This document shows positions 1-10,506 of a DNA stretch of 64,000 bases, piece after piece. Numbering within the stretch: the first letter of the stretch is position 1; each line of letters begins with the position of its first letter. Source of the stretch: Stentor coeruleus (Eukaryota > Ciliophora > Heterotrichea > Heterotrichida > Stentoridae); the NCBI GenBank assembly GCA_001970955.1, contig MPUH01000066.1:1-64000 (forward strand), written 5' to 3'. The position numbers and the translations under genes were made by a program. The notes beneath the pieces are model-generated. The model made no database searches, was not told where the DNA came from, and saw nothing but the letters and a program-made list of their open reading frames with translations.

Positions 1-59
1 TTTTCCAAGGATGCATTCTATGCAATCAAAAAAAAGAAATAGAAACTAATCAAGTTTAA
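1..59 (+). CDS. 3' end of a third PA-TM-RING gene copy (cut by window edge)
   Basis: The frame starting at base 3 reads as the last 18 codons of the RING-protein family whose complete copies follow at 1697-3358 and 4673-6331. It contains the final C-x2-C zinc pair (GCILCNQ) and the ETNQV tail, then a TAA stop at 57-59. It differs from the 3358 copy by at least one synonymous change (TTC for TTT). The sequence after the stop is also homologous to the 3' flank of that copy, so the duplicated unit includes the downstream region. Everything upstream lies outside the window, so whether this copy is whole cannot be judged. Confidence 0.8.
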   Translation, partial: FQGCILCNQKKEIETNQV

Positions 60-188
60 GCTAATAGGAGAATTTAAAGACTATGGATTTAGTATAAGGA
101 AATAAAATATTTTAACTTTGCCTACTAATCAAGTTTAAGCTAATAGACGAATTTAAAGACTATGGATTAGTATAAGGAAATAAAATAT
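45..188. repeat. Local tandem duplication of the RING gene's 3' end and flank
   Basis: Bases 45-110 and 124-188 are near-identical copies separated by 13 nt. Each starts at the ACTAATCAAGTTTAAGC that spans the stop codon and runs to GGAAATAAAATAT. The same block occurs once after the full copy at about 3346-3408. The extra copy is therefore specific to the left-edge gene. Confidence 0.8.
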
Positions 189-284
189 GATTAAAGTAAT
201 CAACATTTAATAGTGCGATGTGTTCTAAGGTAATATTATTTTGTAAATAAAAAACAGTATTATATTTGAAGAGAAGTTAATATT

Positions 285-518
285 ATGGGAATAATAAATC
301 ATAACAATATATTATTGATAGTAGGTGGGAAAATTTCTGGTGGTAAAGACATAAATTCAGTGTTGTATTTTAATCCAAACAGTGAGCAATTTATTGCTGT
401 TCGATCCCGTCAATTTGAGAATTTTCCCCAAAAATTGTTTTTATCTTGAAAAGGTGGGGCTATTCATGTTTTTGGAGAATTAGAAGCACTTGCAAGCTAT
501 GATTTTGCATTAAATTAA
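285..518 (+). pseudogene. Kelch-repeat gene fragment, decayed
   Basis: The frame from ATG 285 reads a kelch-type stretch (NILLIVGGKISGGKD... VLYFNPNSEQF). It then meets an in-frame TGA at 447-449 and continues as KGGAIHVFGELEALASYDFALN to a TAA at 516-518. The VGG/VFGE and YxFxxN spacing is what kelch blades show, and a Trp would be normal at the TGA position, so a TGG-to-TGA change is the simple explanation. The fragment covers only one or two blades and nothing recognisable follows. TGA is a genuine stop elsewhere in the window (14037-14039, 36878-36880), so I read this as a host-gene relic rather than code reassignment. It could also be a short gene that ends at the TGA. Confidence 0.55.
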
Positions 519-1696
519 TTGTTAGAATATTGATCAGATAGGAAAAATTAACAGTTGCTAGTTAGAAATACTTACTTTATTAATTTTTAAATTTAGTTTA
601 TGCTATTTGAAGTTTTTGTATTATTAGACATAGATTTAGTTCTTTATTTATTATCAAAGTAATTTTTATGATAAGATATTTATCTAAATAAATTATTAAA
701 ATTGTTAAGTCATAATTAGAGAAATTAAAATTACTTATTCAAGCTACCTACCGAAGAGTATTTTATTAGCATTGCATGTAATTAAGCTTATGCATTTATG
801 CAATAATTTTTTTGTAGTTTGAATTTATTAATAAATACATAGAAAGCAGCTATAATTTTTACGAAGGTATCTGATTTAAAATTTTTTTGTATAAGTTTAT
901 TCAATAATAAACAGTAAGGATTTATAATTTCTCATAGATTTGCTAGATTAATCCTAGCAACTTTAGGACTTGCTTACTTAATTGACTTTTATTAAATTCT
1001 GCATAGATTTTACTAGACGAATTGACTTTAAAAAAAAAGATAAATATAATTCTAAGTGCCTGAGAATTTTGATACATCAAAGATCTGTTTTTATACTAAT
1101 CAAGTGTTATTTTTAGCAAAATCAGCTAAAATATATGCTTATATATAGGAGATATGCTAAGGTTCAAAATATAAAACACACTGTAAAATATATACTAAAT
1201 AATAATATATATTTTTTAATTCATCAAAGTCAACAATCAACCCTAGTATAATTTTCTTAAGATTATTATGCCCATTGAAAATTATATAATCAATTACCAC
1301 AAATCTAGTATAAAAGTGTCTTATTGTGCATGAGGTGAATTTTTATGGGGTTTTTCTTGAACTTTTTAGAATATGATTTTTGACATTTATTTGCTAATTT
1401 ATTCTATAATTTTTTTGTAATAGTTTCTCACAGAAAAACCCAAAAACTATTTTAAATCTAAAGAAATCAAAATAAAACTGATTATTTCAACTTTTTTATA
1501 TTATATTCGATTTTTATAAATTAAAATTTCCCCAGTATAAATAATGCCTAAAAGAATTATATAAAATATAAGGATAACTAAATCATTAAAAGGATGCATA
1601 GATATTTTGATTATTTATTTTTTGATCTTATAAAGTCTATATTTATATCAAACTTTGGAGTTAAGATAATAAAATTTTATATTTAGTATACTTATA
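519..1696. other. AT-rich spacer, no gene seen
   Basis: I found no reading frame of meaningful length or composition on either strand, and no RNA gene. This is the 5' flank of the first complete RING-protein copy. Confidence 0.6.
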
Positions 1697-3358
1697 ATGA
1701 ATATTTTACTGCTATCAATCTCTTGTGCTCAAGGATTTATCAAATTTATAACCCCAGACGAATTGAAAAATTTGACTGTGTTCGAAGAAATCGCCACTTT
1801 TTCAAAGGTTCAGCTTCTTCCTAGCTACGGCAAGCTAGCTTTTGCTGATATTGATAATTGTGAAATTAAAGGAAGCTATAATGAAAATGATGTAATCACA
1901 ATATTTCAAAATGATTTTGATATAGAATGCAATGTTCGTGACATAGCTATAAGTGCAATGCATACTGGAGGTGGAGCATTTATGCTGATCTTAAGAGATG
2001 ATTTTGATGATTATTATTATTATTATATTGGTAATTATAATGGTGAAGGTGAAGAGCTAGTTTATCCATATGAAGGAAGTGATCAAATTAATATTTTCTG
2101 TTTAATAATCTATGGTGCAGAAAAAAATCTTAAAGATTATAAAAAAATGTCTACTATATGGGTAAATTATGGATATAAAACTATACCTCAAGAAAGTTCT
2201 CCAAGAATAAAATATTTTATGGCTTCTGACTACTCTGTTGATAGAATTTTTTTTGATGAGCTTGATAAATTGGATGAGCTTTATAAATTGGGTTATTATG
2301 AAAATCTTTACCTTTATAACTTTGAACCAGTTTTTTTGTATTATGATTGGAATTATGATTATGAAGACGAAGATTGCGTAAACACTAACAACACTGTATA
2401 TAATATCAGTTTTTGCTTGTATTCAAATTACTACGCAACAGGATATGAGAGAGTTATGTCAACTGTTATTATTCTTAATTATTACTATTCGCTTCCATCT
2501 TTCGATTTTCTCTACGATTTTTTGAGTTTCTTGAGTGATGTTTATGTTTATTGTGAGAATGATTATAGTGAACAATGCATATCTGAAATAGTTGTTAACC
2601 ATGGAGGAATTCCAAATGCAGATCCTAATATTCTTACCATTCATCACTCAGAGTTTTATCTAACAATACCATGCTATTCAATAAACGGAGTTTTTATTTA
2701 CACTCAAGGATATTTGACTGAAGCTTACAAGATTGGCATATATATGTCAGGATGTAAATGCTATTTAGATGAATGCGATGATGATTGTACATATTACCAA
2801 TTAACCGATTTAACTTGCAATCCTAAATGTAACTCAACTTCTTGTGGCTATGATAATTTAGTATGTCTTCAAGAAAATAACTGCTACATATTTACATATG
2901 GAGATGATTATTGTAGTGAATCATGCCTTATTGATCCAGATTGTGATAAAAAAGAATCTTCTTCAAATGAGAACCTTTATTTCTTATTAAAAATCATCAT
3001 TCCAGCTGTTGGTGGAGTAATAATGTAAGTGCTATTTAGAATATTAGCAGTGCTTCTGGTTATATATTTAATTCATTCAAGGAGAAAATTAGAAAACATT
3101 AAAAAGAGAGAAGGGTCAACAGTTGAGCTATATGAAAAGTTTAAGAAAATTACTTTTACAGACAAAGTAATATTTCACGGGGAAGCTATATGCCTAATAG
3201 ATTTAAAAGGTATTTCGATAGGCGAAAAGGTAGTAGTAATTCCTGAATGCAAGCATATTATTCATTACAAATGCTTAAAGGAAATGCAAGATGCTCGCTC
3301 TTTTCAAGGATGCATTCTATGCAATCAAAAAAAAGAAATAGAAACTAATCAAGTTTAA
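1697..3358 (+). CDS. PA-TM-RING membrane protein, copy 1 (one 15-nt intron)
   Basis: Two frames join across a 15-nt intron at 3025-3039 (GTAAGTGCTATTTAG), giving 548 residues from exons 1697-3024 and 3040-3358. The protein has a short signal peptide (MNILLLSISCAQG) and a lumenal region whose CNVRDIAISAMHTGGGAFML segment resembles a protease-associated (PA) domain. Cys-rich stretches before the membrane (CNPKCNSTSCGYDNLVC, then GDDYCSESCLIDPDC) look like Lin-12/Notch repeats. One transmembrane helix is interrupted by the intron, and a cytosolic RING sits at the C-terminus. RING ligands visible are C494, C513, H515, H518, C521, C534 and C537; the expected second Cys is Asp497. PA-TM-RING proteins are E3 ubiquitin ligases of endosomal membranes (family knowledge); ligase activity here is inferred. 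The lumenal part is unusually tyrosine-rich. The tandem paralogue lies 1.3 kb downstream. Confidence 0.85.
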
Positions 3359-4672
3359 GCTAATAGGCGAATTTAAAGACTATGGATTTAGTATAAGGAA
3401 ATAAAATATGATTGAAGCAATCAATATTTAATAGTGTGATGTATTCTAAGATAATAGATTATTTTGAAAAGAAAAAGCAGTATTAGCAGCTATTTTTGTT
3501 AACTACTAATAATTAATCTTCTAAGAGTTAAAAAAATTAGTGGATGGCAAGTTGCTATTAATAGTCTAATCTACAGCGATAATATATTTCTACTGAGATT
3601 ATAAATCAGATGATAATCATATCTAATTAAGCCTTTTCCTTTTATTTAAAATTTTAATTTTAAATCCTTTACCTATAGCTTACTTTTGCCAAAATTCCAA
3701 TATTGAATGATCAATTCAACTGTCCAATCTGAATATTAAAACTTAATTATGCCTTTTAAAAATTTTAACCCTTGTCATATAAAAAGTATATAGATGCTTT
3801 AACATCAATCAAAGCCCTCAAAATTATAGATTATTGAAAAAAATATCTATCTTTTCATAGTAAGTCTGAAGCAAAGAGAATAATGAAGGTGTATAGAATT
3901 TGCAAAAGGTTTTGACTTCTTATGCAGAAATATCCTTCTTCGAAACTATGAAGACTGATAATACAATCAAGATCAAATAAGAATTTTGATGTAATAGGTA
4001 AGAAGGTGAATAAGTTTATAATAATGAAAAAGAAGCAAAGAAACTGGATGAAAATATAGAAAAGGAGCTATATAAGAGGAAGTTCATCACAAATTTATAG
4101 TAAATAATATCGCAAAAATATTTTAGCCTAATAGAAAATTTTTATATTCGCAGATTAAACGTGCTCTATTGAAAATAAAGTATTTTTATAAAATTTAACC
4201 TAAGTTTTTTAAAGGGTATTTAACCATTTATATTTCAATTTATTCTATAAAAAATTTTGTATTAGTTTGTCATATAAGAACCAAAAAGTTTTCAAATTCA
4301 AGAATATCCAAGAAAACTAATTTTTCAAACTCTTTGTGATTGTAATCCATTGTTATGCTAAAATTTTCCACAGATAAAAAGCAATCCGAAAAAAGTATTA
4401 TATCATCAAATATCTCAAAAAATTTTAGTCACAACAATAATATTTTTTGCATATTACCTATAATCAACTAGTCTCTATATCTATACANTCATTGTTATAC
4501 TAAAATTTTCCACAGATAAAAAGCAATCCAAAAAAAGTATTATATCATCAAATATCTCAAAAAAGTTTAGTCACAACAATAATATTTTTTGCATATTACC
4601 TATAATCAACTAGTCTCTATATCTATACACAACTTTAAAATTAGATAAAATTCCATATCTAATACCCTTATA
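3359..4672. other. Spacer between RING-gene copies
   Basis: The first about 90 nt is conserved with the 3' flank of the left-edge copy. The rest is AT-rich with no supported gene. Two frames around 3900-4110 look weakly protein-like but each carries several stops. The spacer ends with a duplication around a single N, listed separately. Confidence 0.6.
4348..4629. repeat. About 140-nt duplication flanking a single N (assembly join)
   Basis: Bases 4348-4487 and 4490-4629 are nearly identical, separated by the N at 4488 and one base. A few substitutions distinguish the copies. A single N between near-identical ends is what unmerged overlapping contig ends or two haplotypes leave behind. It lies in the 5' flank of the next gene and does not touch coding sequence. 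Confidence 0.8.
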
Positions 4673-6331
4673 ATGATTATTTTTCTCTTATCGATCTCTT
4701 GCGTTCAAGGGTTTTTCAAATTTATAACCCCAGACGAATTGAAAAACCTCACTGTGTACGAAGAAATAGCCGCCTTTTCAAAAGTTCAGTTTCTGCCTAA
4801 CTACGGCAAGCTAGTTTTTGCATATGCTGATAATTGTGAAATTAAAGGAAGATATAATGAAACTGACATAATTACGGTATTTGAAAAAGATTTAGAATAC
4901 AAATGCAATATCCGTGACCTGGCCATAAGTGCAAAAGATGCTGGAAGTGGAGCATTTGTTCTAGTCTTAAGCTTTAATGAAATTTATTACTACTACTACG
5001 ATTATTATATTAATTACGAAGGTGAAGAATTAGTTTATTCATATGAAGGAAATGAGCCAATTGATATTCCTTGTTTATTAGTATATGGAGACATAGAATC
5101 AGTTCTTGAAGATTATAAACTCAACTCTACCGTATGGGTGAATTATGGATATAAAACTATACCTCAAGAAAACTCTCCAAAAATCAAGTATTTTATGGCT
5201 TCTGACTACTCTATTGATAGTATTTTTTTTAATGATCTTTATGATTTTCTTAATTATGAAGATCTTTACCTTTATAACTTTGAACTTGTTTTTTTGTTTG
5301 ATGATTGGCTATATGATTATGAAAATGAAAACTGTGTTAGCACTAACAGCACTCTTTCTTATAATATTAGTTTCTGCTTGTATTCTAATTATTATGCGAC
5401 AGGATATCAGAGAATTATGTCAACTGTTATTATACTTAATTATTACTATTCACTTCCATCTTTTGATTATCTCTATTATTTTCTGAGTTTCTTAAGTGAA
5501 GTTAATTACTATTGCTATAATGATTATAGTGAGCAGTGTGTATCTGATTTAGTTACTTACTATGGAGGAATTCCAAATACAGATGCCTATATTTTAACTC
5601 TTCACCATTCAGAGTTTGGTTTAACAATACCATGTTATTCAATAAACGAAATTTTTATTTACACTCAAAAATGTTTATTCGAAGCTTTAAAAGTTGGTAA
5701 ATATTATTCGCAATGTAAAAATTATTTAGACGAATGTAATGATGGCTGTATGTATTATGAATTACAAGATTTAATCTGTAATCCTAAATGCAACTCAACT
5801 GCTTGTGGTTATGATAATTTATTATGTCTTCAAGAAAATGACTGTTTTATTTTTACATATGGAGATGGTTACTGTAGTGAATCATGTCTTACTGATCCAG
5901 ACTGTAAAATTGAATCATTAGAAGATGACTTATCTTCAGATGATTATCCTTATCTCTTATTGAAAATCATTATTCCAATTATTGGTGGGGTGTTAATGTA
6001 AATATTATTTAGAATTTTGATTGTGGTTTTTGTTGTATACTTGATTTATTCGAGGAAAAAAATTAAAGATTTAAAAGCTAAAGATGGATCAACAATTGAG
6101 TTAGATGAAGAGATTAAGTCAATTACTTTTACAAAAAAAGTGTCATATAACGAAAAACCTTTTTGCGTATTAGACCTAAAACCTATTGAAGTTGGTGATA
6201 AAGTAGGAGTCGCTCCTAAATGCAAGCATATTTTTCATTATGATTGCTTAAAATTAAAGCAAAAGGAGATGTCGCTTCAAGGATGTCCCCTTTGCAATCA
6301 AGTAAAAGAAGTAGAAACTAATCGAGTATAG
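4673..6331 (+). CDS. PA-TM-RING membrane protein, copy 2 (one 15-nt intron)
   Basis: Exons 4673-5997 and 6013-6331 join across the intron GTAAATATTATTTAG (5998-6012). The intron position and phase are the same as in copy 1, and the product is 547 residues. The order is the same: signal peptide (MIIFLLSISCVQG), PA-like segment (CNIRDLAISAKDAGSGAFVL), two LNR-like Cys clusters (CNPKCNSTACGYDNLLC and GDGYCSESCLTDPDC), one transmembrane helix, basic stop-transfer (YSRKK), RING. RING ligands are C493, C512, H514, H517, C520, C533 and C536, with Asp496 again in place of the second Cys. The two products align along their whole length. The gene ends with TAG, followed within about 20 nt by AT-rich spacer. 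A role as a membrane ubiquitin ligase is inferred from architecture. Confidence 0.85.
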
Positions 6332-7141
6332 ATTAATAGCTTAAACTTATAAACAATAAAAGGAATTCTTTATATCTATAATTAAAGTGGATCATCAAAT
6401 ATAATTTAGCATTTTCTCTTAAAAATATAAGTGATTTTTCATTTTAATATACGCAAAGCTTATTGTGTGATTAACTCTATCATGCAAGTAAACTTTTGTA
6501 AATAACTTCAAGCCATCGGCAGGTAAAAACTTTTAAAAGCATTAAAATATTCAATCTCTCTATTAAAACTAAAATCCACTCAACATTATAAAATAAAAAT
6601 TTTCATTATAGTATTACTAAAACTTTTTCTGCTTCTAGACACTAAGCTTCTATTTAAATTCTAAGAAATTTTAGGATATAAAATTTTTAGATACGTTCTT
6701 ATGTTGGTAATTACCTGAGTGTATTTTTTATCTTCTTATGATTATAAGGATTTTAAGATATAAATAATATATAAAGTGATACTATAAACTATAAGTTCTA
6801 TTTATGCTTTACGATAGCAAAAACACTATTCCAAGTTCATATAATTTCAATATAAAATGGTAGCTCCATACACAAGTGTTGGGTAGACAACCTTTCTTTA
6901 GTTACCCCCCTCTAAATTCTATCACTAAAAGCAAACTATCCCAAGTTAGTTTTTCAGTTTATTCAATTTACAATCAAGAGATACTAAAAAAATCTCGATT
7001 AAGCCAAAAATCAGAATCAGAAATTCAAATTATGAAAATTCATACTTTGAATATCTAAGAGTTATCCTTTAATTATAAGTATTATCTAAGTCTAAGGAAC
7101 ATTTATAATTAGATTCAGAAAAGGTTTAGTAAATTTTAGTC
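6332..7141. other. Convergent spacer, no gene seen
   Basis: This lies between the 3' end of the RING copy and the 3' end of the minus-strand WD40 gene. An open stretch at 6876-7058 has no ATG start and no usable 15-nt intron to supply one. I see no RNA gene. Confidence 0.5.
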
Positions 7142-9742
7142 TTAGATTTCGCTTGTGCTTTTAATGTCCATAGGGAAAATATGGCTTTCTATGAAAAAGT
7201 CGTCTTTGAAAGCTTTTTCAAGTTTCTTTATAAAAAGCTTTTTGAGTCTTATTGTTTTCTTCTCAATGTTAAGTACTGATATGCCAAGTCCTGTAGTGAG
7301 GTAGATTTTTTTCGGATTTGAACTTAGGAAAAAATCAAAGTGATTATTATCCATATTACTGATACTTATCTCTAAGCTTTTATTTAGCATATTCCAAACT
7401 TTCAAGTTTTTATCATCAGACTTTGAAATTACAAAACAATTATCACTAGTCATATCAATTTTTCTTACCCTATCATTATGCCCATCAAATGAAACATGTT
7501 CTTTTTTTTCAAGAATGTTCCATACTCTAATACAATGATCATCAGATTCTATTATCAGATACTTATTATCACTTGTAATAACAAAATCATTAACTGAATT
7601 ACAAAATCCTTCAAACCATGTTTCTTGATGGTTTTCAAGTAAATCCCATACAAATAAACTTTTATCTTTAGAGTTTGATATTGCATATCGACTATCATTT
7701 GTTATTACAACTTTCAAAACTGAGTTTTTATGGCATTTAATAACTTTTTCTTTCTTTTTTGTAGTAAAATTCCACAGTATTACTGTTTTATCACTTGATC
7801 CTGATACAACAATTTTATTGTTATTAGAAACAGATATACTATTAACAGGCATTGTATGAGCTTTAAATATAGCTTCTTGTTTCTTATTGATAAGATTCCA
7901 AATTATTATAGTTTTATCAAATGAACTTGATAAAATGTATTTGTTGTTATTAGTTATTTTCACATCAAGCACAAAACTTGTATGACCTTGAAAAATTGCT
8001 TCTTGGCTATTGGTGAGCATGTTCCAAATTATGATGTTTTTATCATTAGAACCTGATATTATAAATTTATTATCAGTTGAGACTGCGATACTGTTGATTT
8101 CACTTTTATGGCCTTGGAATGTTGTTTCATGATAATTCTCTTTAAAGTCCCACACATGCAAACTACAATCATTAGGCAGTACTGCTACACATAGCATTTT
8201 ATCTTCACTAAATGCTCGAACTGAATAAAGTGGATAAATCGACTTCATATTTTTACCTTCTAAATCCCAAACTATAATTTCTTTATCTGATACAGTTGTA
8301 AATTGATTGTCACTCTCTACTTCAACACTATTCACAACACCTGAATGGCACTCAAAAACAAACCCTATCCTCCTTTCCACTATATTCCAAACCTTCAAAG
8401 TATCAGACCCCAAAACCAAAAACTGATTCTGACAATCTAAAGCCATACAATTCACACAACCTGTAAAATTTTCAATAACCGCATCTCTTTTCTTTTTATT
8501 AAAATTCCATATTTTTATAGTATTATCAGCAGATCCAGATACTAAAAACTTATTATCACTTGACATTACCAAACAACAAACCCAATCAGTATGATCTTCA
8601 AGGACAGTTTCTATACTTTTATTATTCAAATCCCATACTCTTAATGTTTTATCCCAAGATCCTGAAACAATATACCGATCATCACTTGTTATTGTAACAC
8701 AAGTTATACAACTATTATGCCCTTCAAACTTAGCTTTTAGCCTACCTTTCAATAAATTCCATAATATCAAAGTCTTATCCCAAGATCCTGATACAACAAA
8801 TTTATTGTCATTTGTTATTACAACACAACTTACACATCCTTCATGGCCTTTAAAATTATGCACTTCTTTCTTATTGAATAAACTCCAAACTTTTACAGTT
8901 TCATCATCAGAACCAGATATAAGAGTTTGATTATCTTTTGATATTGCAACACAATTTACAGATGATTTATGACTTTTAAATACTGTTTCTTGTTGCTTGT
9001 TAAGAAGATTCCATAAGATAATAGTGTTGTCTGATGATCCTGATACAGCATATTTATCATCATTTGTTATTGAAATACTATTGATACTGTTTGTATGACC
9101 TTTAAGGATGGAGATTAGTTTTTTATCAGGAATAGACCATATTCTTATAGTTTTATCGTCGGATCCTGAGAGAATAAATTTATTATTGTTTGAATATTTA
9201 AGAGTTCTTATAGTTTTTGAATGACCTTCTATAAGTAGATTATAATCGGATTTGATTTTGTCTTTTACTGTTGTTTTATATCCTTTTTTTATAATTGTAT
9301 TCTTAGATAAGTTTCCTTTAATTTTTGGTAGTTTTGGATACCTAAATATTAATATTTCGTTTGCAATTTCTTCAACTCTTTCGATATCTTGCTCATCGTA
9401 CTCGACTTTATTTAAAATATTTAAATAATCTAATATCATTTCATCAAGATCCTGGTAAGCATTTTTAGCTAATTGACGGATTTTATTTAGAGCTTTTAAT
9501 ATTTCTTTTGATACTGATTCTTTTTGTTTCTCTATTGTTAGTATCAGTTTTTGTATGTTTCTTTTGAGGCATTCAGATTTTTCTTGTGGTAGTTTTATTT
9601 TTATATTTCCAATGAGACATTCTGTTTTAAAATTGTGGTGCTCATCCATATGACTGTTTAAACAAGTTCGACAAAGAAGTTTTCTATTGCAGCTGTTACA
9701 TTGGCGAATTGCTTTTATGTTGCAAATCGAACAGTTGAGCAT
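7142..9742 (-). CDS. B-box-like zinc finger / WD40-repeat protein, copy 1
   Basis: Uninterrupted 866-codon gene. Residues 1-40 form a zinc-binding cluster with C4, C7, C15, C18, C24, C27, H31 and H35/H36, spaced like a B-box. Residues about 45-165 are charged and helical, probably coiled coil. From about 170 to 830 run 15 WD40 units with GH at the start, SGSxDxT in the loop and xxWN/xWD at the end. Units 8-9 in the middle are degenerate, which suggests two beta-propellers. WD40 proteins are scaffolds for protein complexes; the partner here is unknown. The order is TRIM-like (B-box, coil, repeats) but with no RING. A paralogue with the same layout lies at 42465-45074. The last about 40 residues are not WD40. 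Confidence 0.9.
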   Translation of the reverse strand: MLNCSICNIKAIRQCNSCNRKLLCRTCLNSHMDEHHNFKTECLIGNIKIKLPQEKSECLKRNIQKLILTIEKQKESVSKEILKALNKIRQLAKNAYQDLDEMILDYLNILNKVEYDEQDIERVEEIANEILIFRYPKLPKIKGNLSKNTIIKKGYKTTVKDKIKSDYNLLIEGHSKTIRTLKYSNNNKFILSGSDDKTIRIWSIPDKKLISILKGHTNSINSISITNDDKYAVSGSSDNTIILWNLLNKQQETVFKSHKSSVNCVAISKDNQTLISGSDDETVKVWSLFNKKEVHNFKGHEGCVSCVVITNDNKFVVSGSWDKTLILWNLLKGRLKAKFEGHNSCITCVTITSDDRYIVSGSWDKTLRVWDLNNKSIETVLEDHTDWVCCLVMSSDNKFLVSGSADNTIKIWNFNKKKRDAVIENFTGCVNCMALDCQNQFLVLGSDTLKVWNIVERRIGFVFECHSGVVNSVEVESDNQFTTVSDKEIIVWDLEGKNMKSIYPLYSVRAFSEDKMLCVAVLPNDCSLHVWDFKENYHETTFQGHKSEINSIAVSTDNKFIISGSNDKNIIIWNMLTNSQEAIFQGHTSFVLDVKITNNNKYILSSSFDKTIIIWNLINKKQEAIFKAHTMPVNSISVSNNNKIVVSGSSDKTVILWNFTTKKKEKVIKCHKNSVLKVVITNDSRYAISNSKDKSLFVWDLLENHQETWFEGFCNSVNDFVITSDNKYLIIESDDHCIRVWNILEKKEHVSFDGHNDRVRKIDMTSDNCFVISKSDDKNLKVWNMLNKSLEISISNMDNNHFDFFLSSNPKKIYLTTGLGISVLNIEKKTIRLKKLFIKKLEKAFKDDFFIESHIFPMDIKSTSEI

Positions 9743-10506
9743 AATTATTATAGTTGTAATTTTTAGGCATATTTATCTTTGTTAACAATTGTAGACATAT
9801 TTTAGTCTTAAAGCAGTGGAATTACAGAAATTTATTAATCACTCTATAGTGTATATAAAAATGTGATCTCTAAGATTATAGAGTTGATTCCAAAATCTAA
9901 AATTTATTTAATACTAATAATAAAATATTAAATTTATATCAAGATCCAAATCCAAATCCTTTTTTACCTCATGCTTCTACCTATTAAAAAATATCACATA
10001 ATCCCAGAAATGAAAAAAATCATAATATCTTAATTATATTTTTTATTCTAGCTCAAACCTTATAAACCCAGCAAGCAAACTAAATAAAAATTCCCTCAAA
10101 TAAAAAAAATTCGCATCTTCAATTGAATAACTCTCTAATTCATAACCTAACATAAACTCTAAATCCAATAAAAGTATGTATATCCCCAATTAAAATATTC
10201 ATTCAAAATATAATCTCTTCAATTCAAAACCTTAACCTTAACCCTAACCCTTATAAACTCAAACATCCTCTCATCACTTAACCTAAAAAAAACCAATATT
10301 TTTTAAATCTTATCATAATTTCTTATGCCACCCCATCCAACATTCAAATCTTATCCACACACATCATTAATCAAATCATAATCTTTCTTACACCTTTTAT
10401 ATTCTCTAATCTAATATACTTATTTTCTATTCAATACCCCATAATATCTAAATCCTATATAATATCCACTAATACAAAATGAATGGTCTTTAAAGTTTAT
10501 ATATAA
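9743..10506. other. Divergent spacer, no gene seen
   Basis: This spacer holds the 5' flanks of a minus and a plus gene. The right half is C-rich and G-poor, as are other 5' flanks here. A short ccttaaccctaaccc-like run at 10229-10250 is imperfect and internal, so it is not taken as a telomere. Confidence 0.6.

Noticed and set aside
3890-4110. Protein-like stretch in the RING spacer (EISFFETMKTDN..., NNEKEAKKLDENIEKELY)
   Set aside because: Several stops in every frame and no family match; purine-rich DNA gives Glu/Lys-rich frames by chance. Reading TAA as Gln would conflict with the standard code seen elsewhere.
6876-7058. 60-codon open stretch before the WD40 gene
   Set aside because: It opens at GTG, has no ATG in frame after the preceding stop until near its end, and no 15-nt intron supplies a start.
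10229-10250. Telomere-like run (accttaaccttaaccctaaccc)
   Set aside because: Only three to four imperfect units, internal, and within a C-rich 5' flank where such runs are expected by composition.
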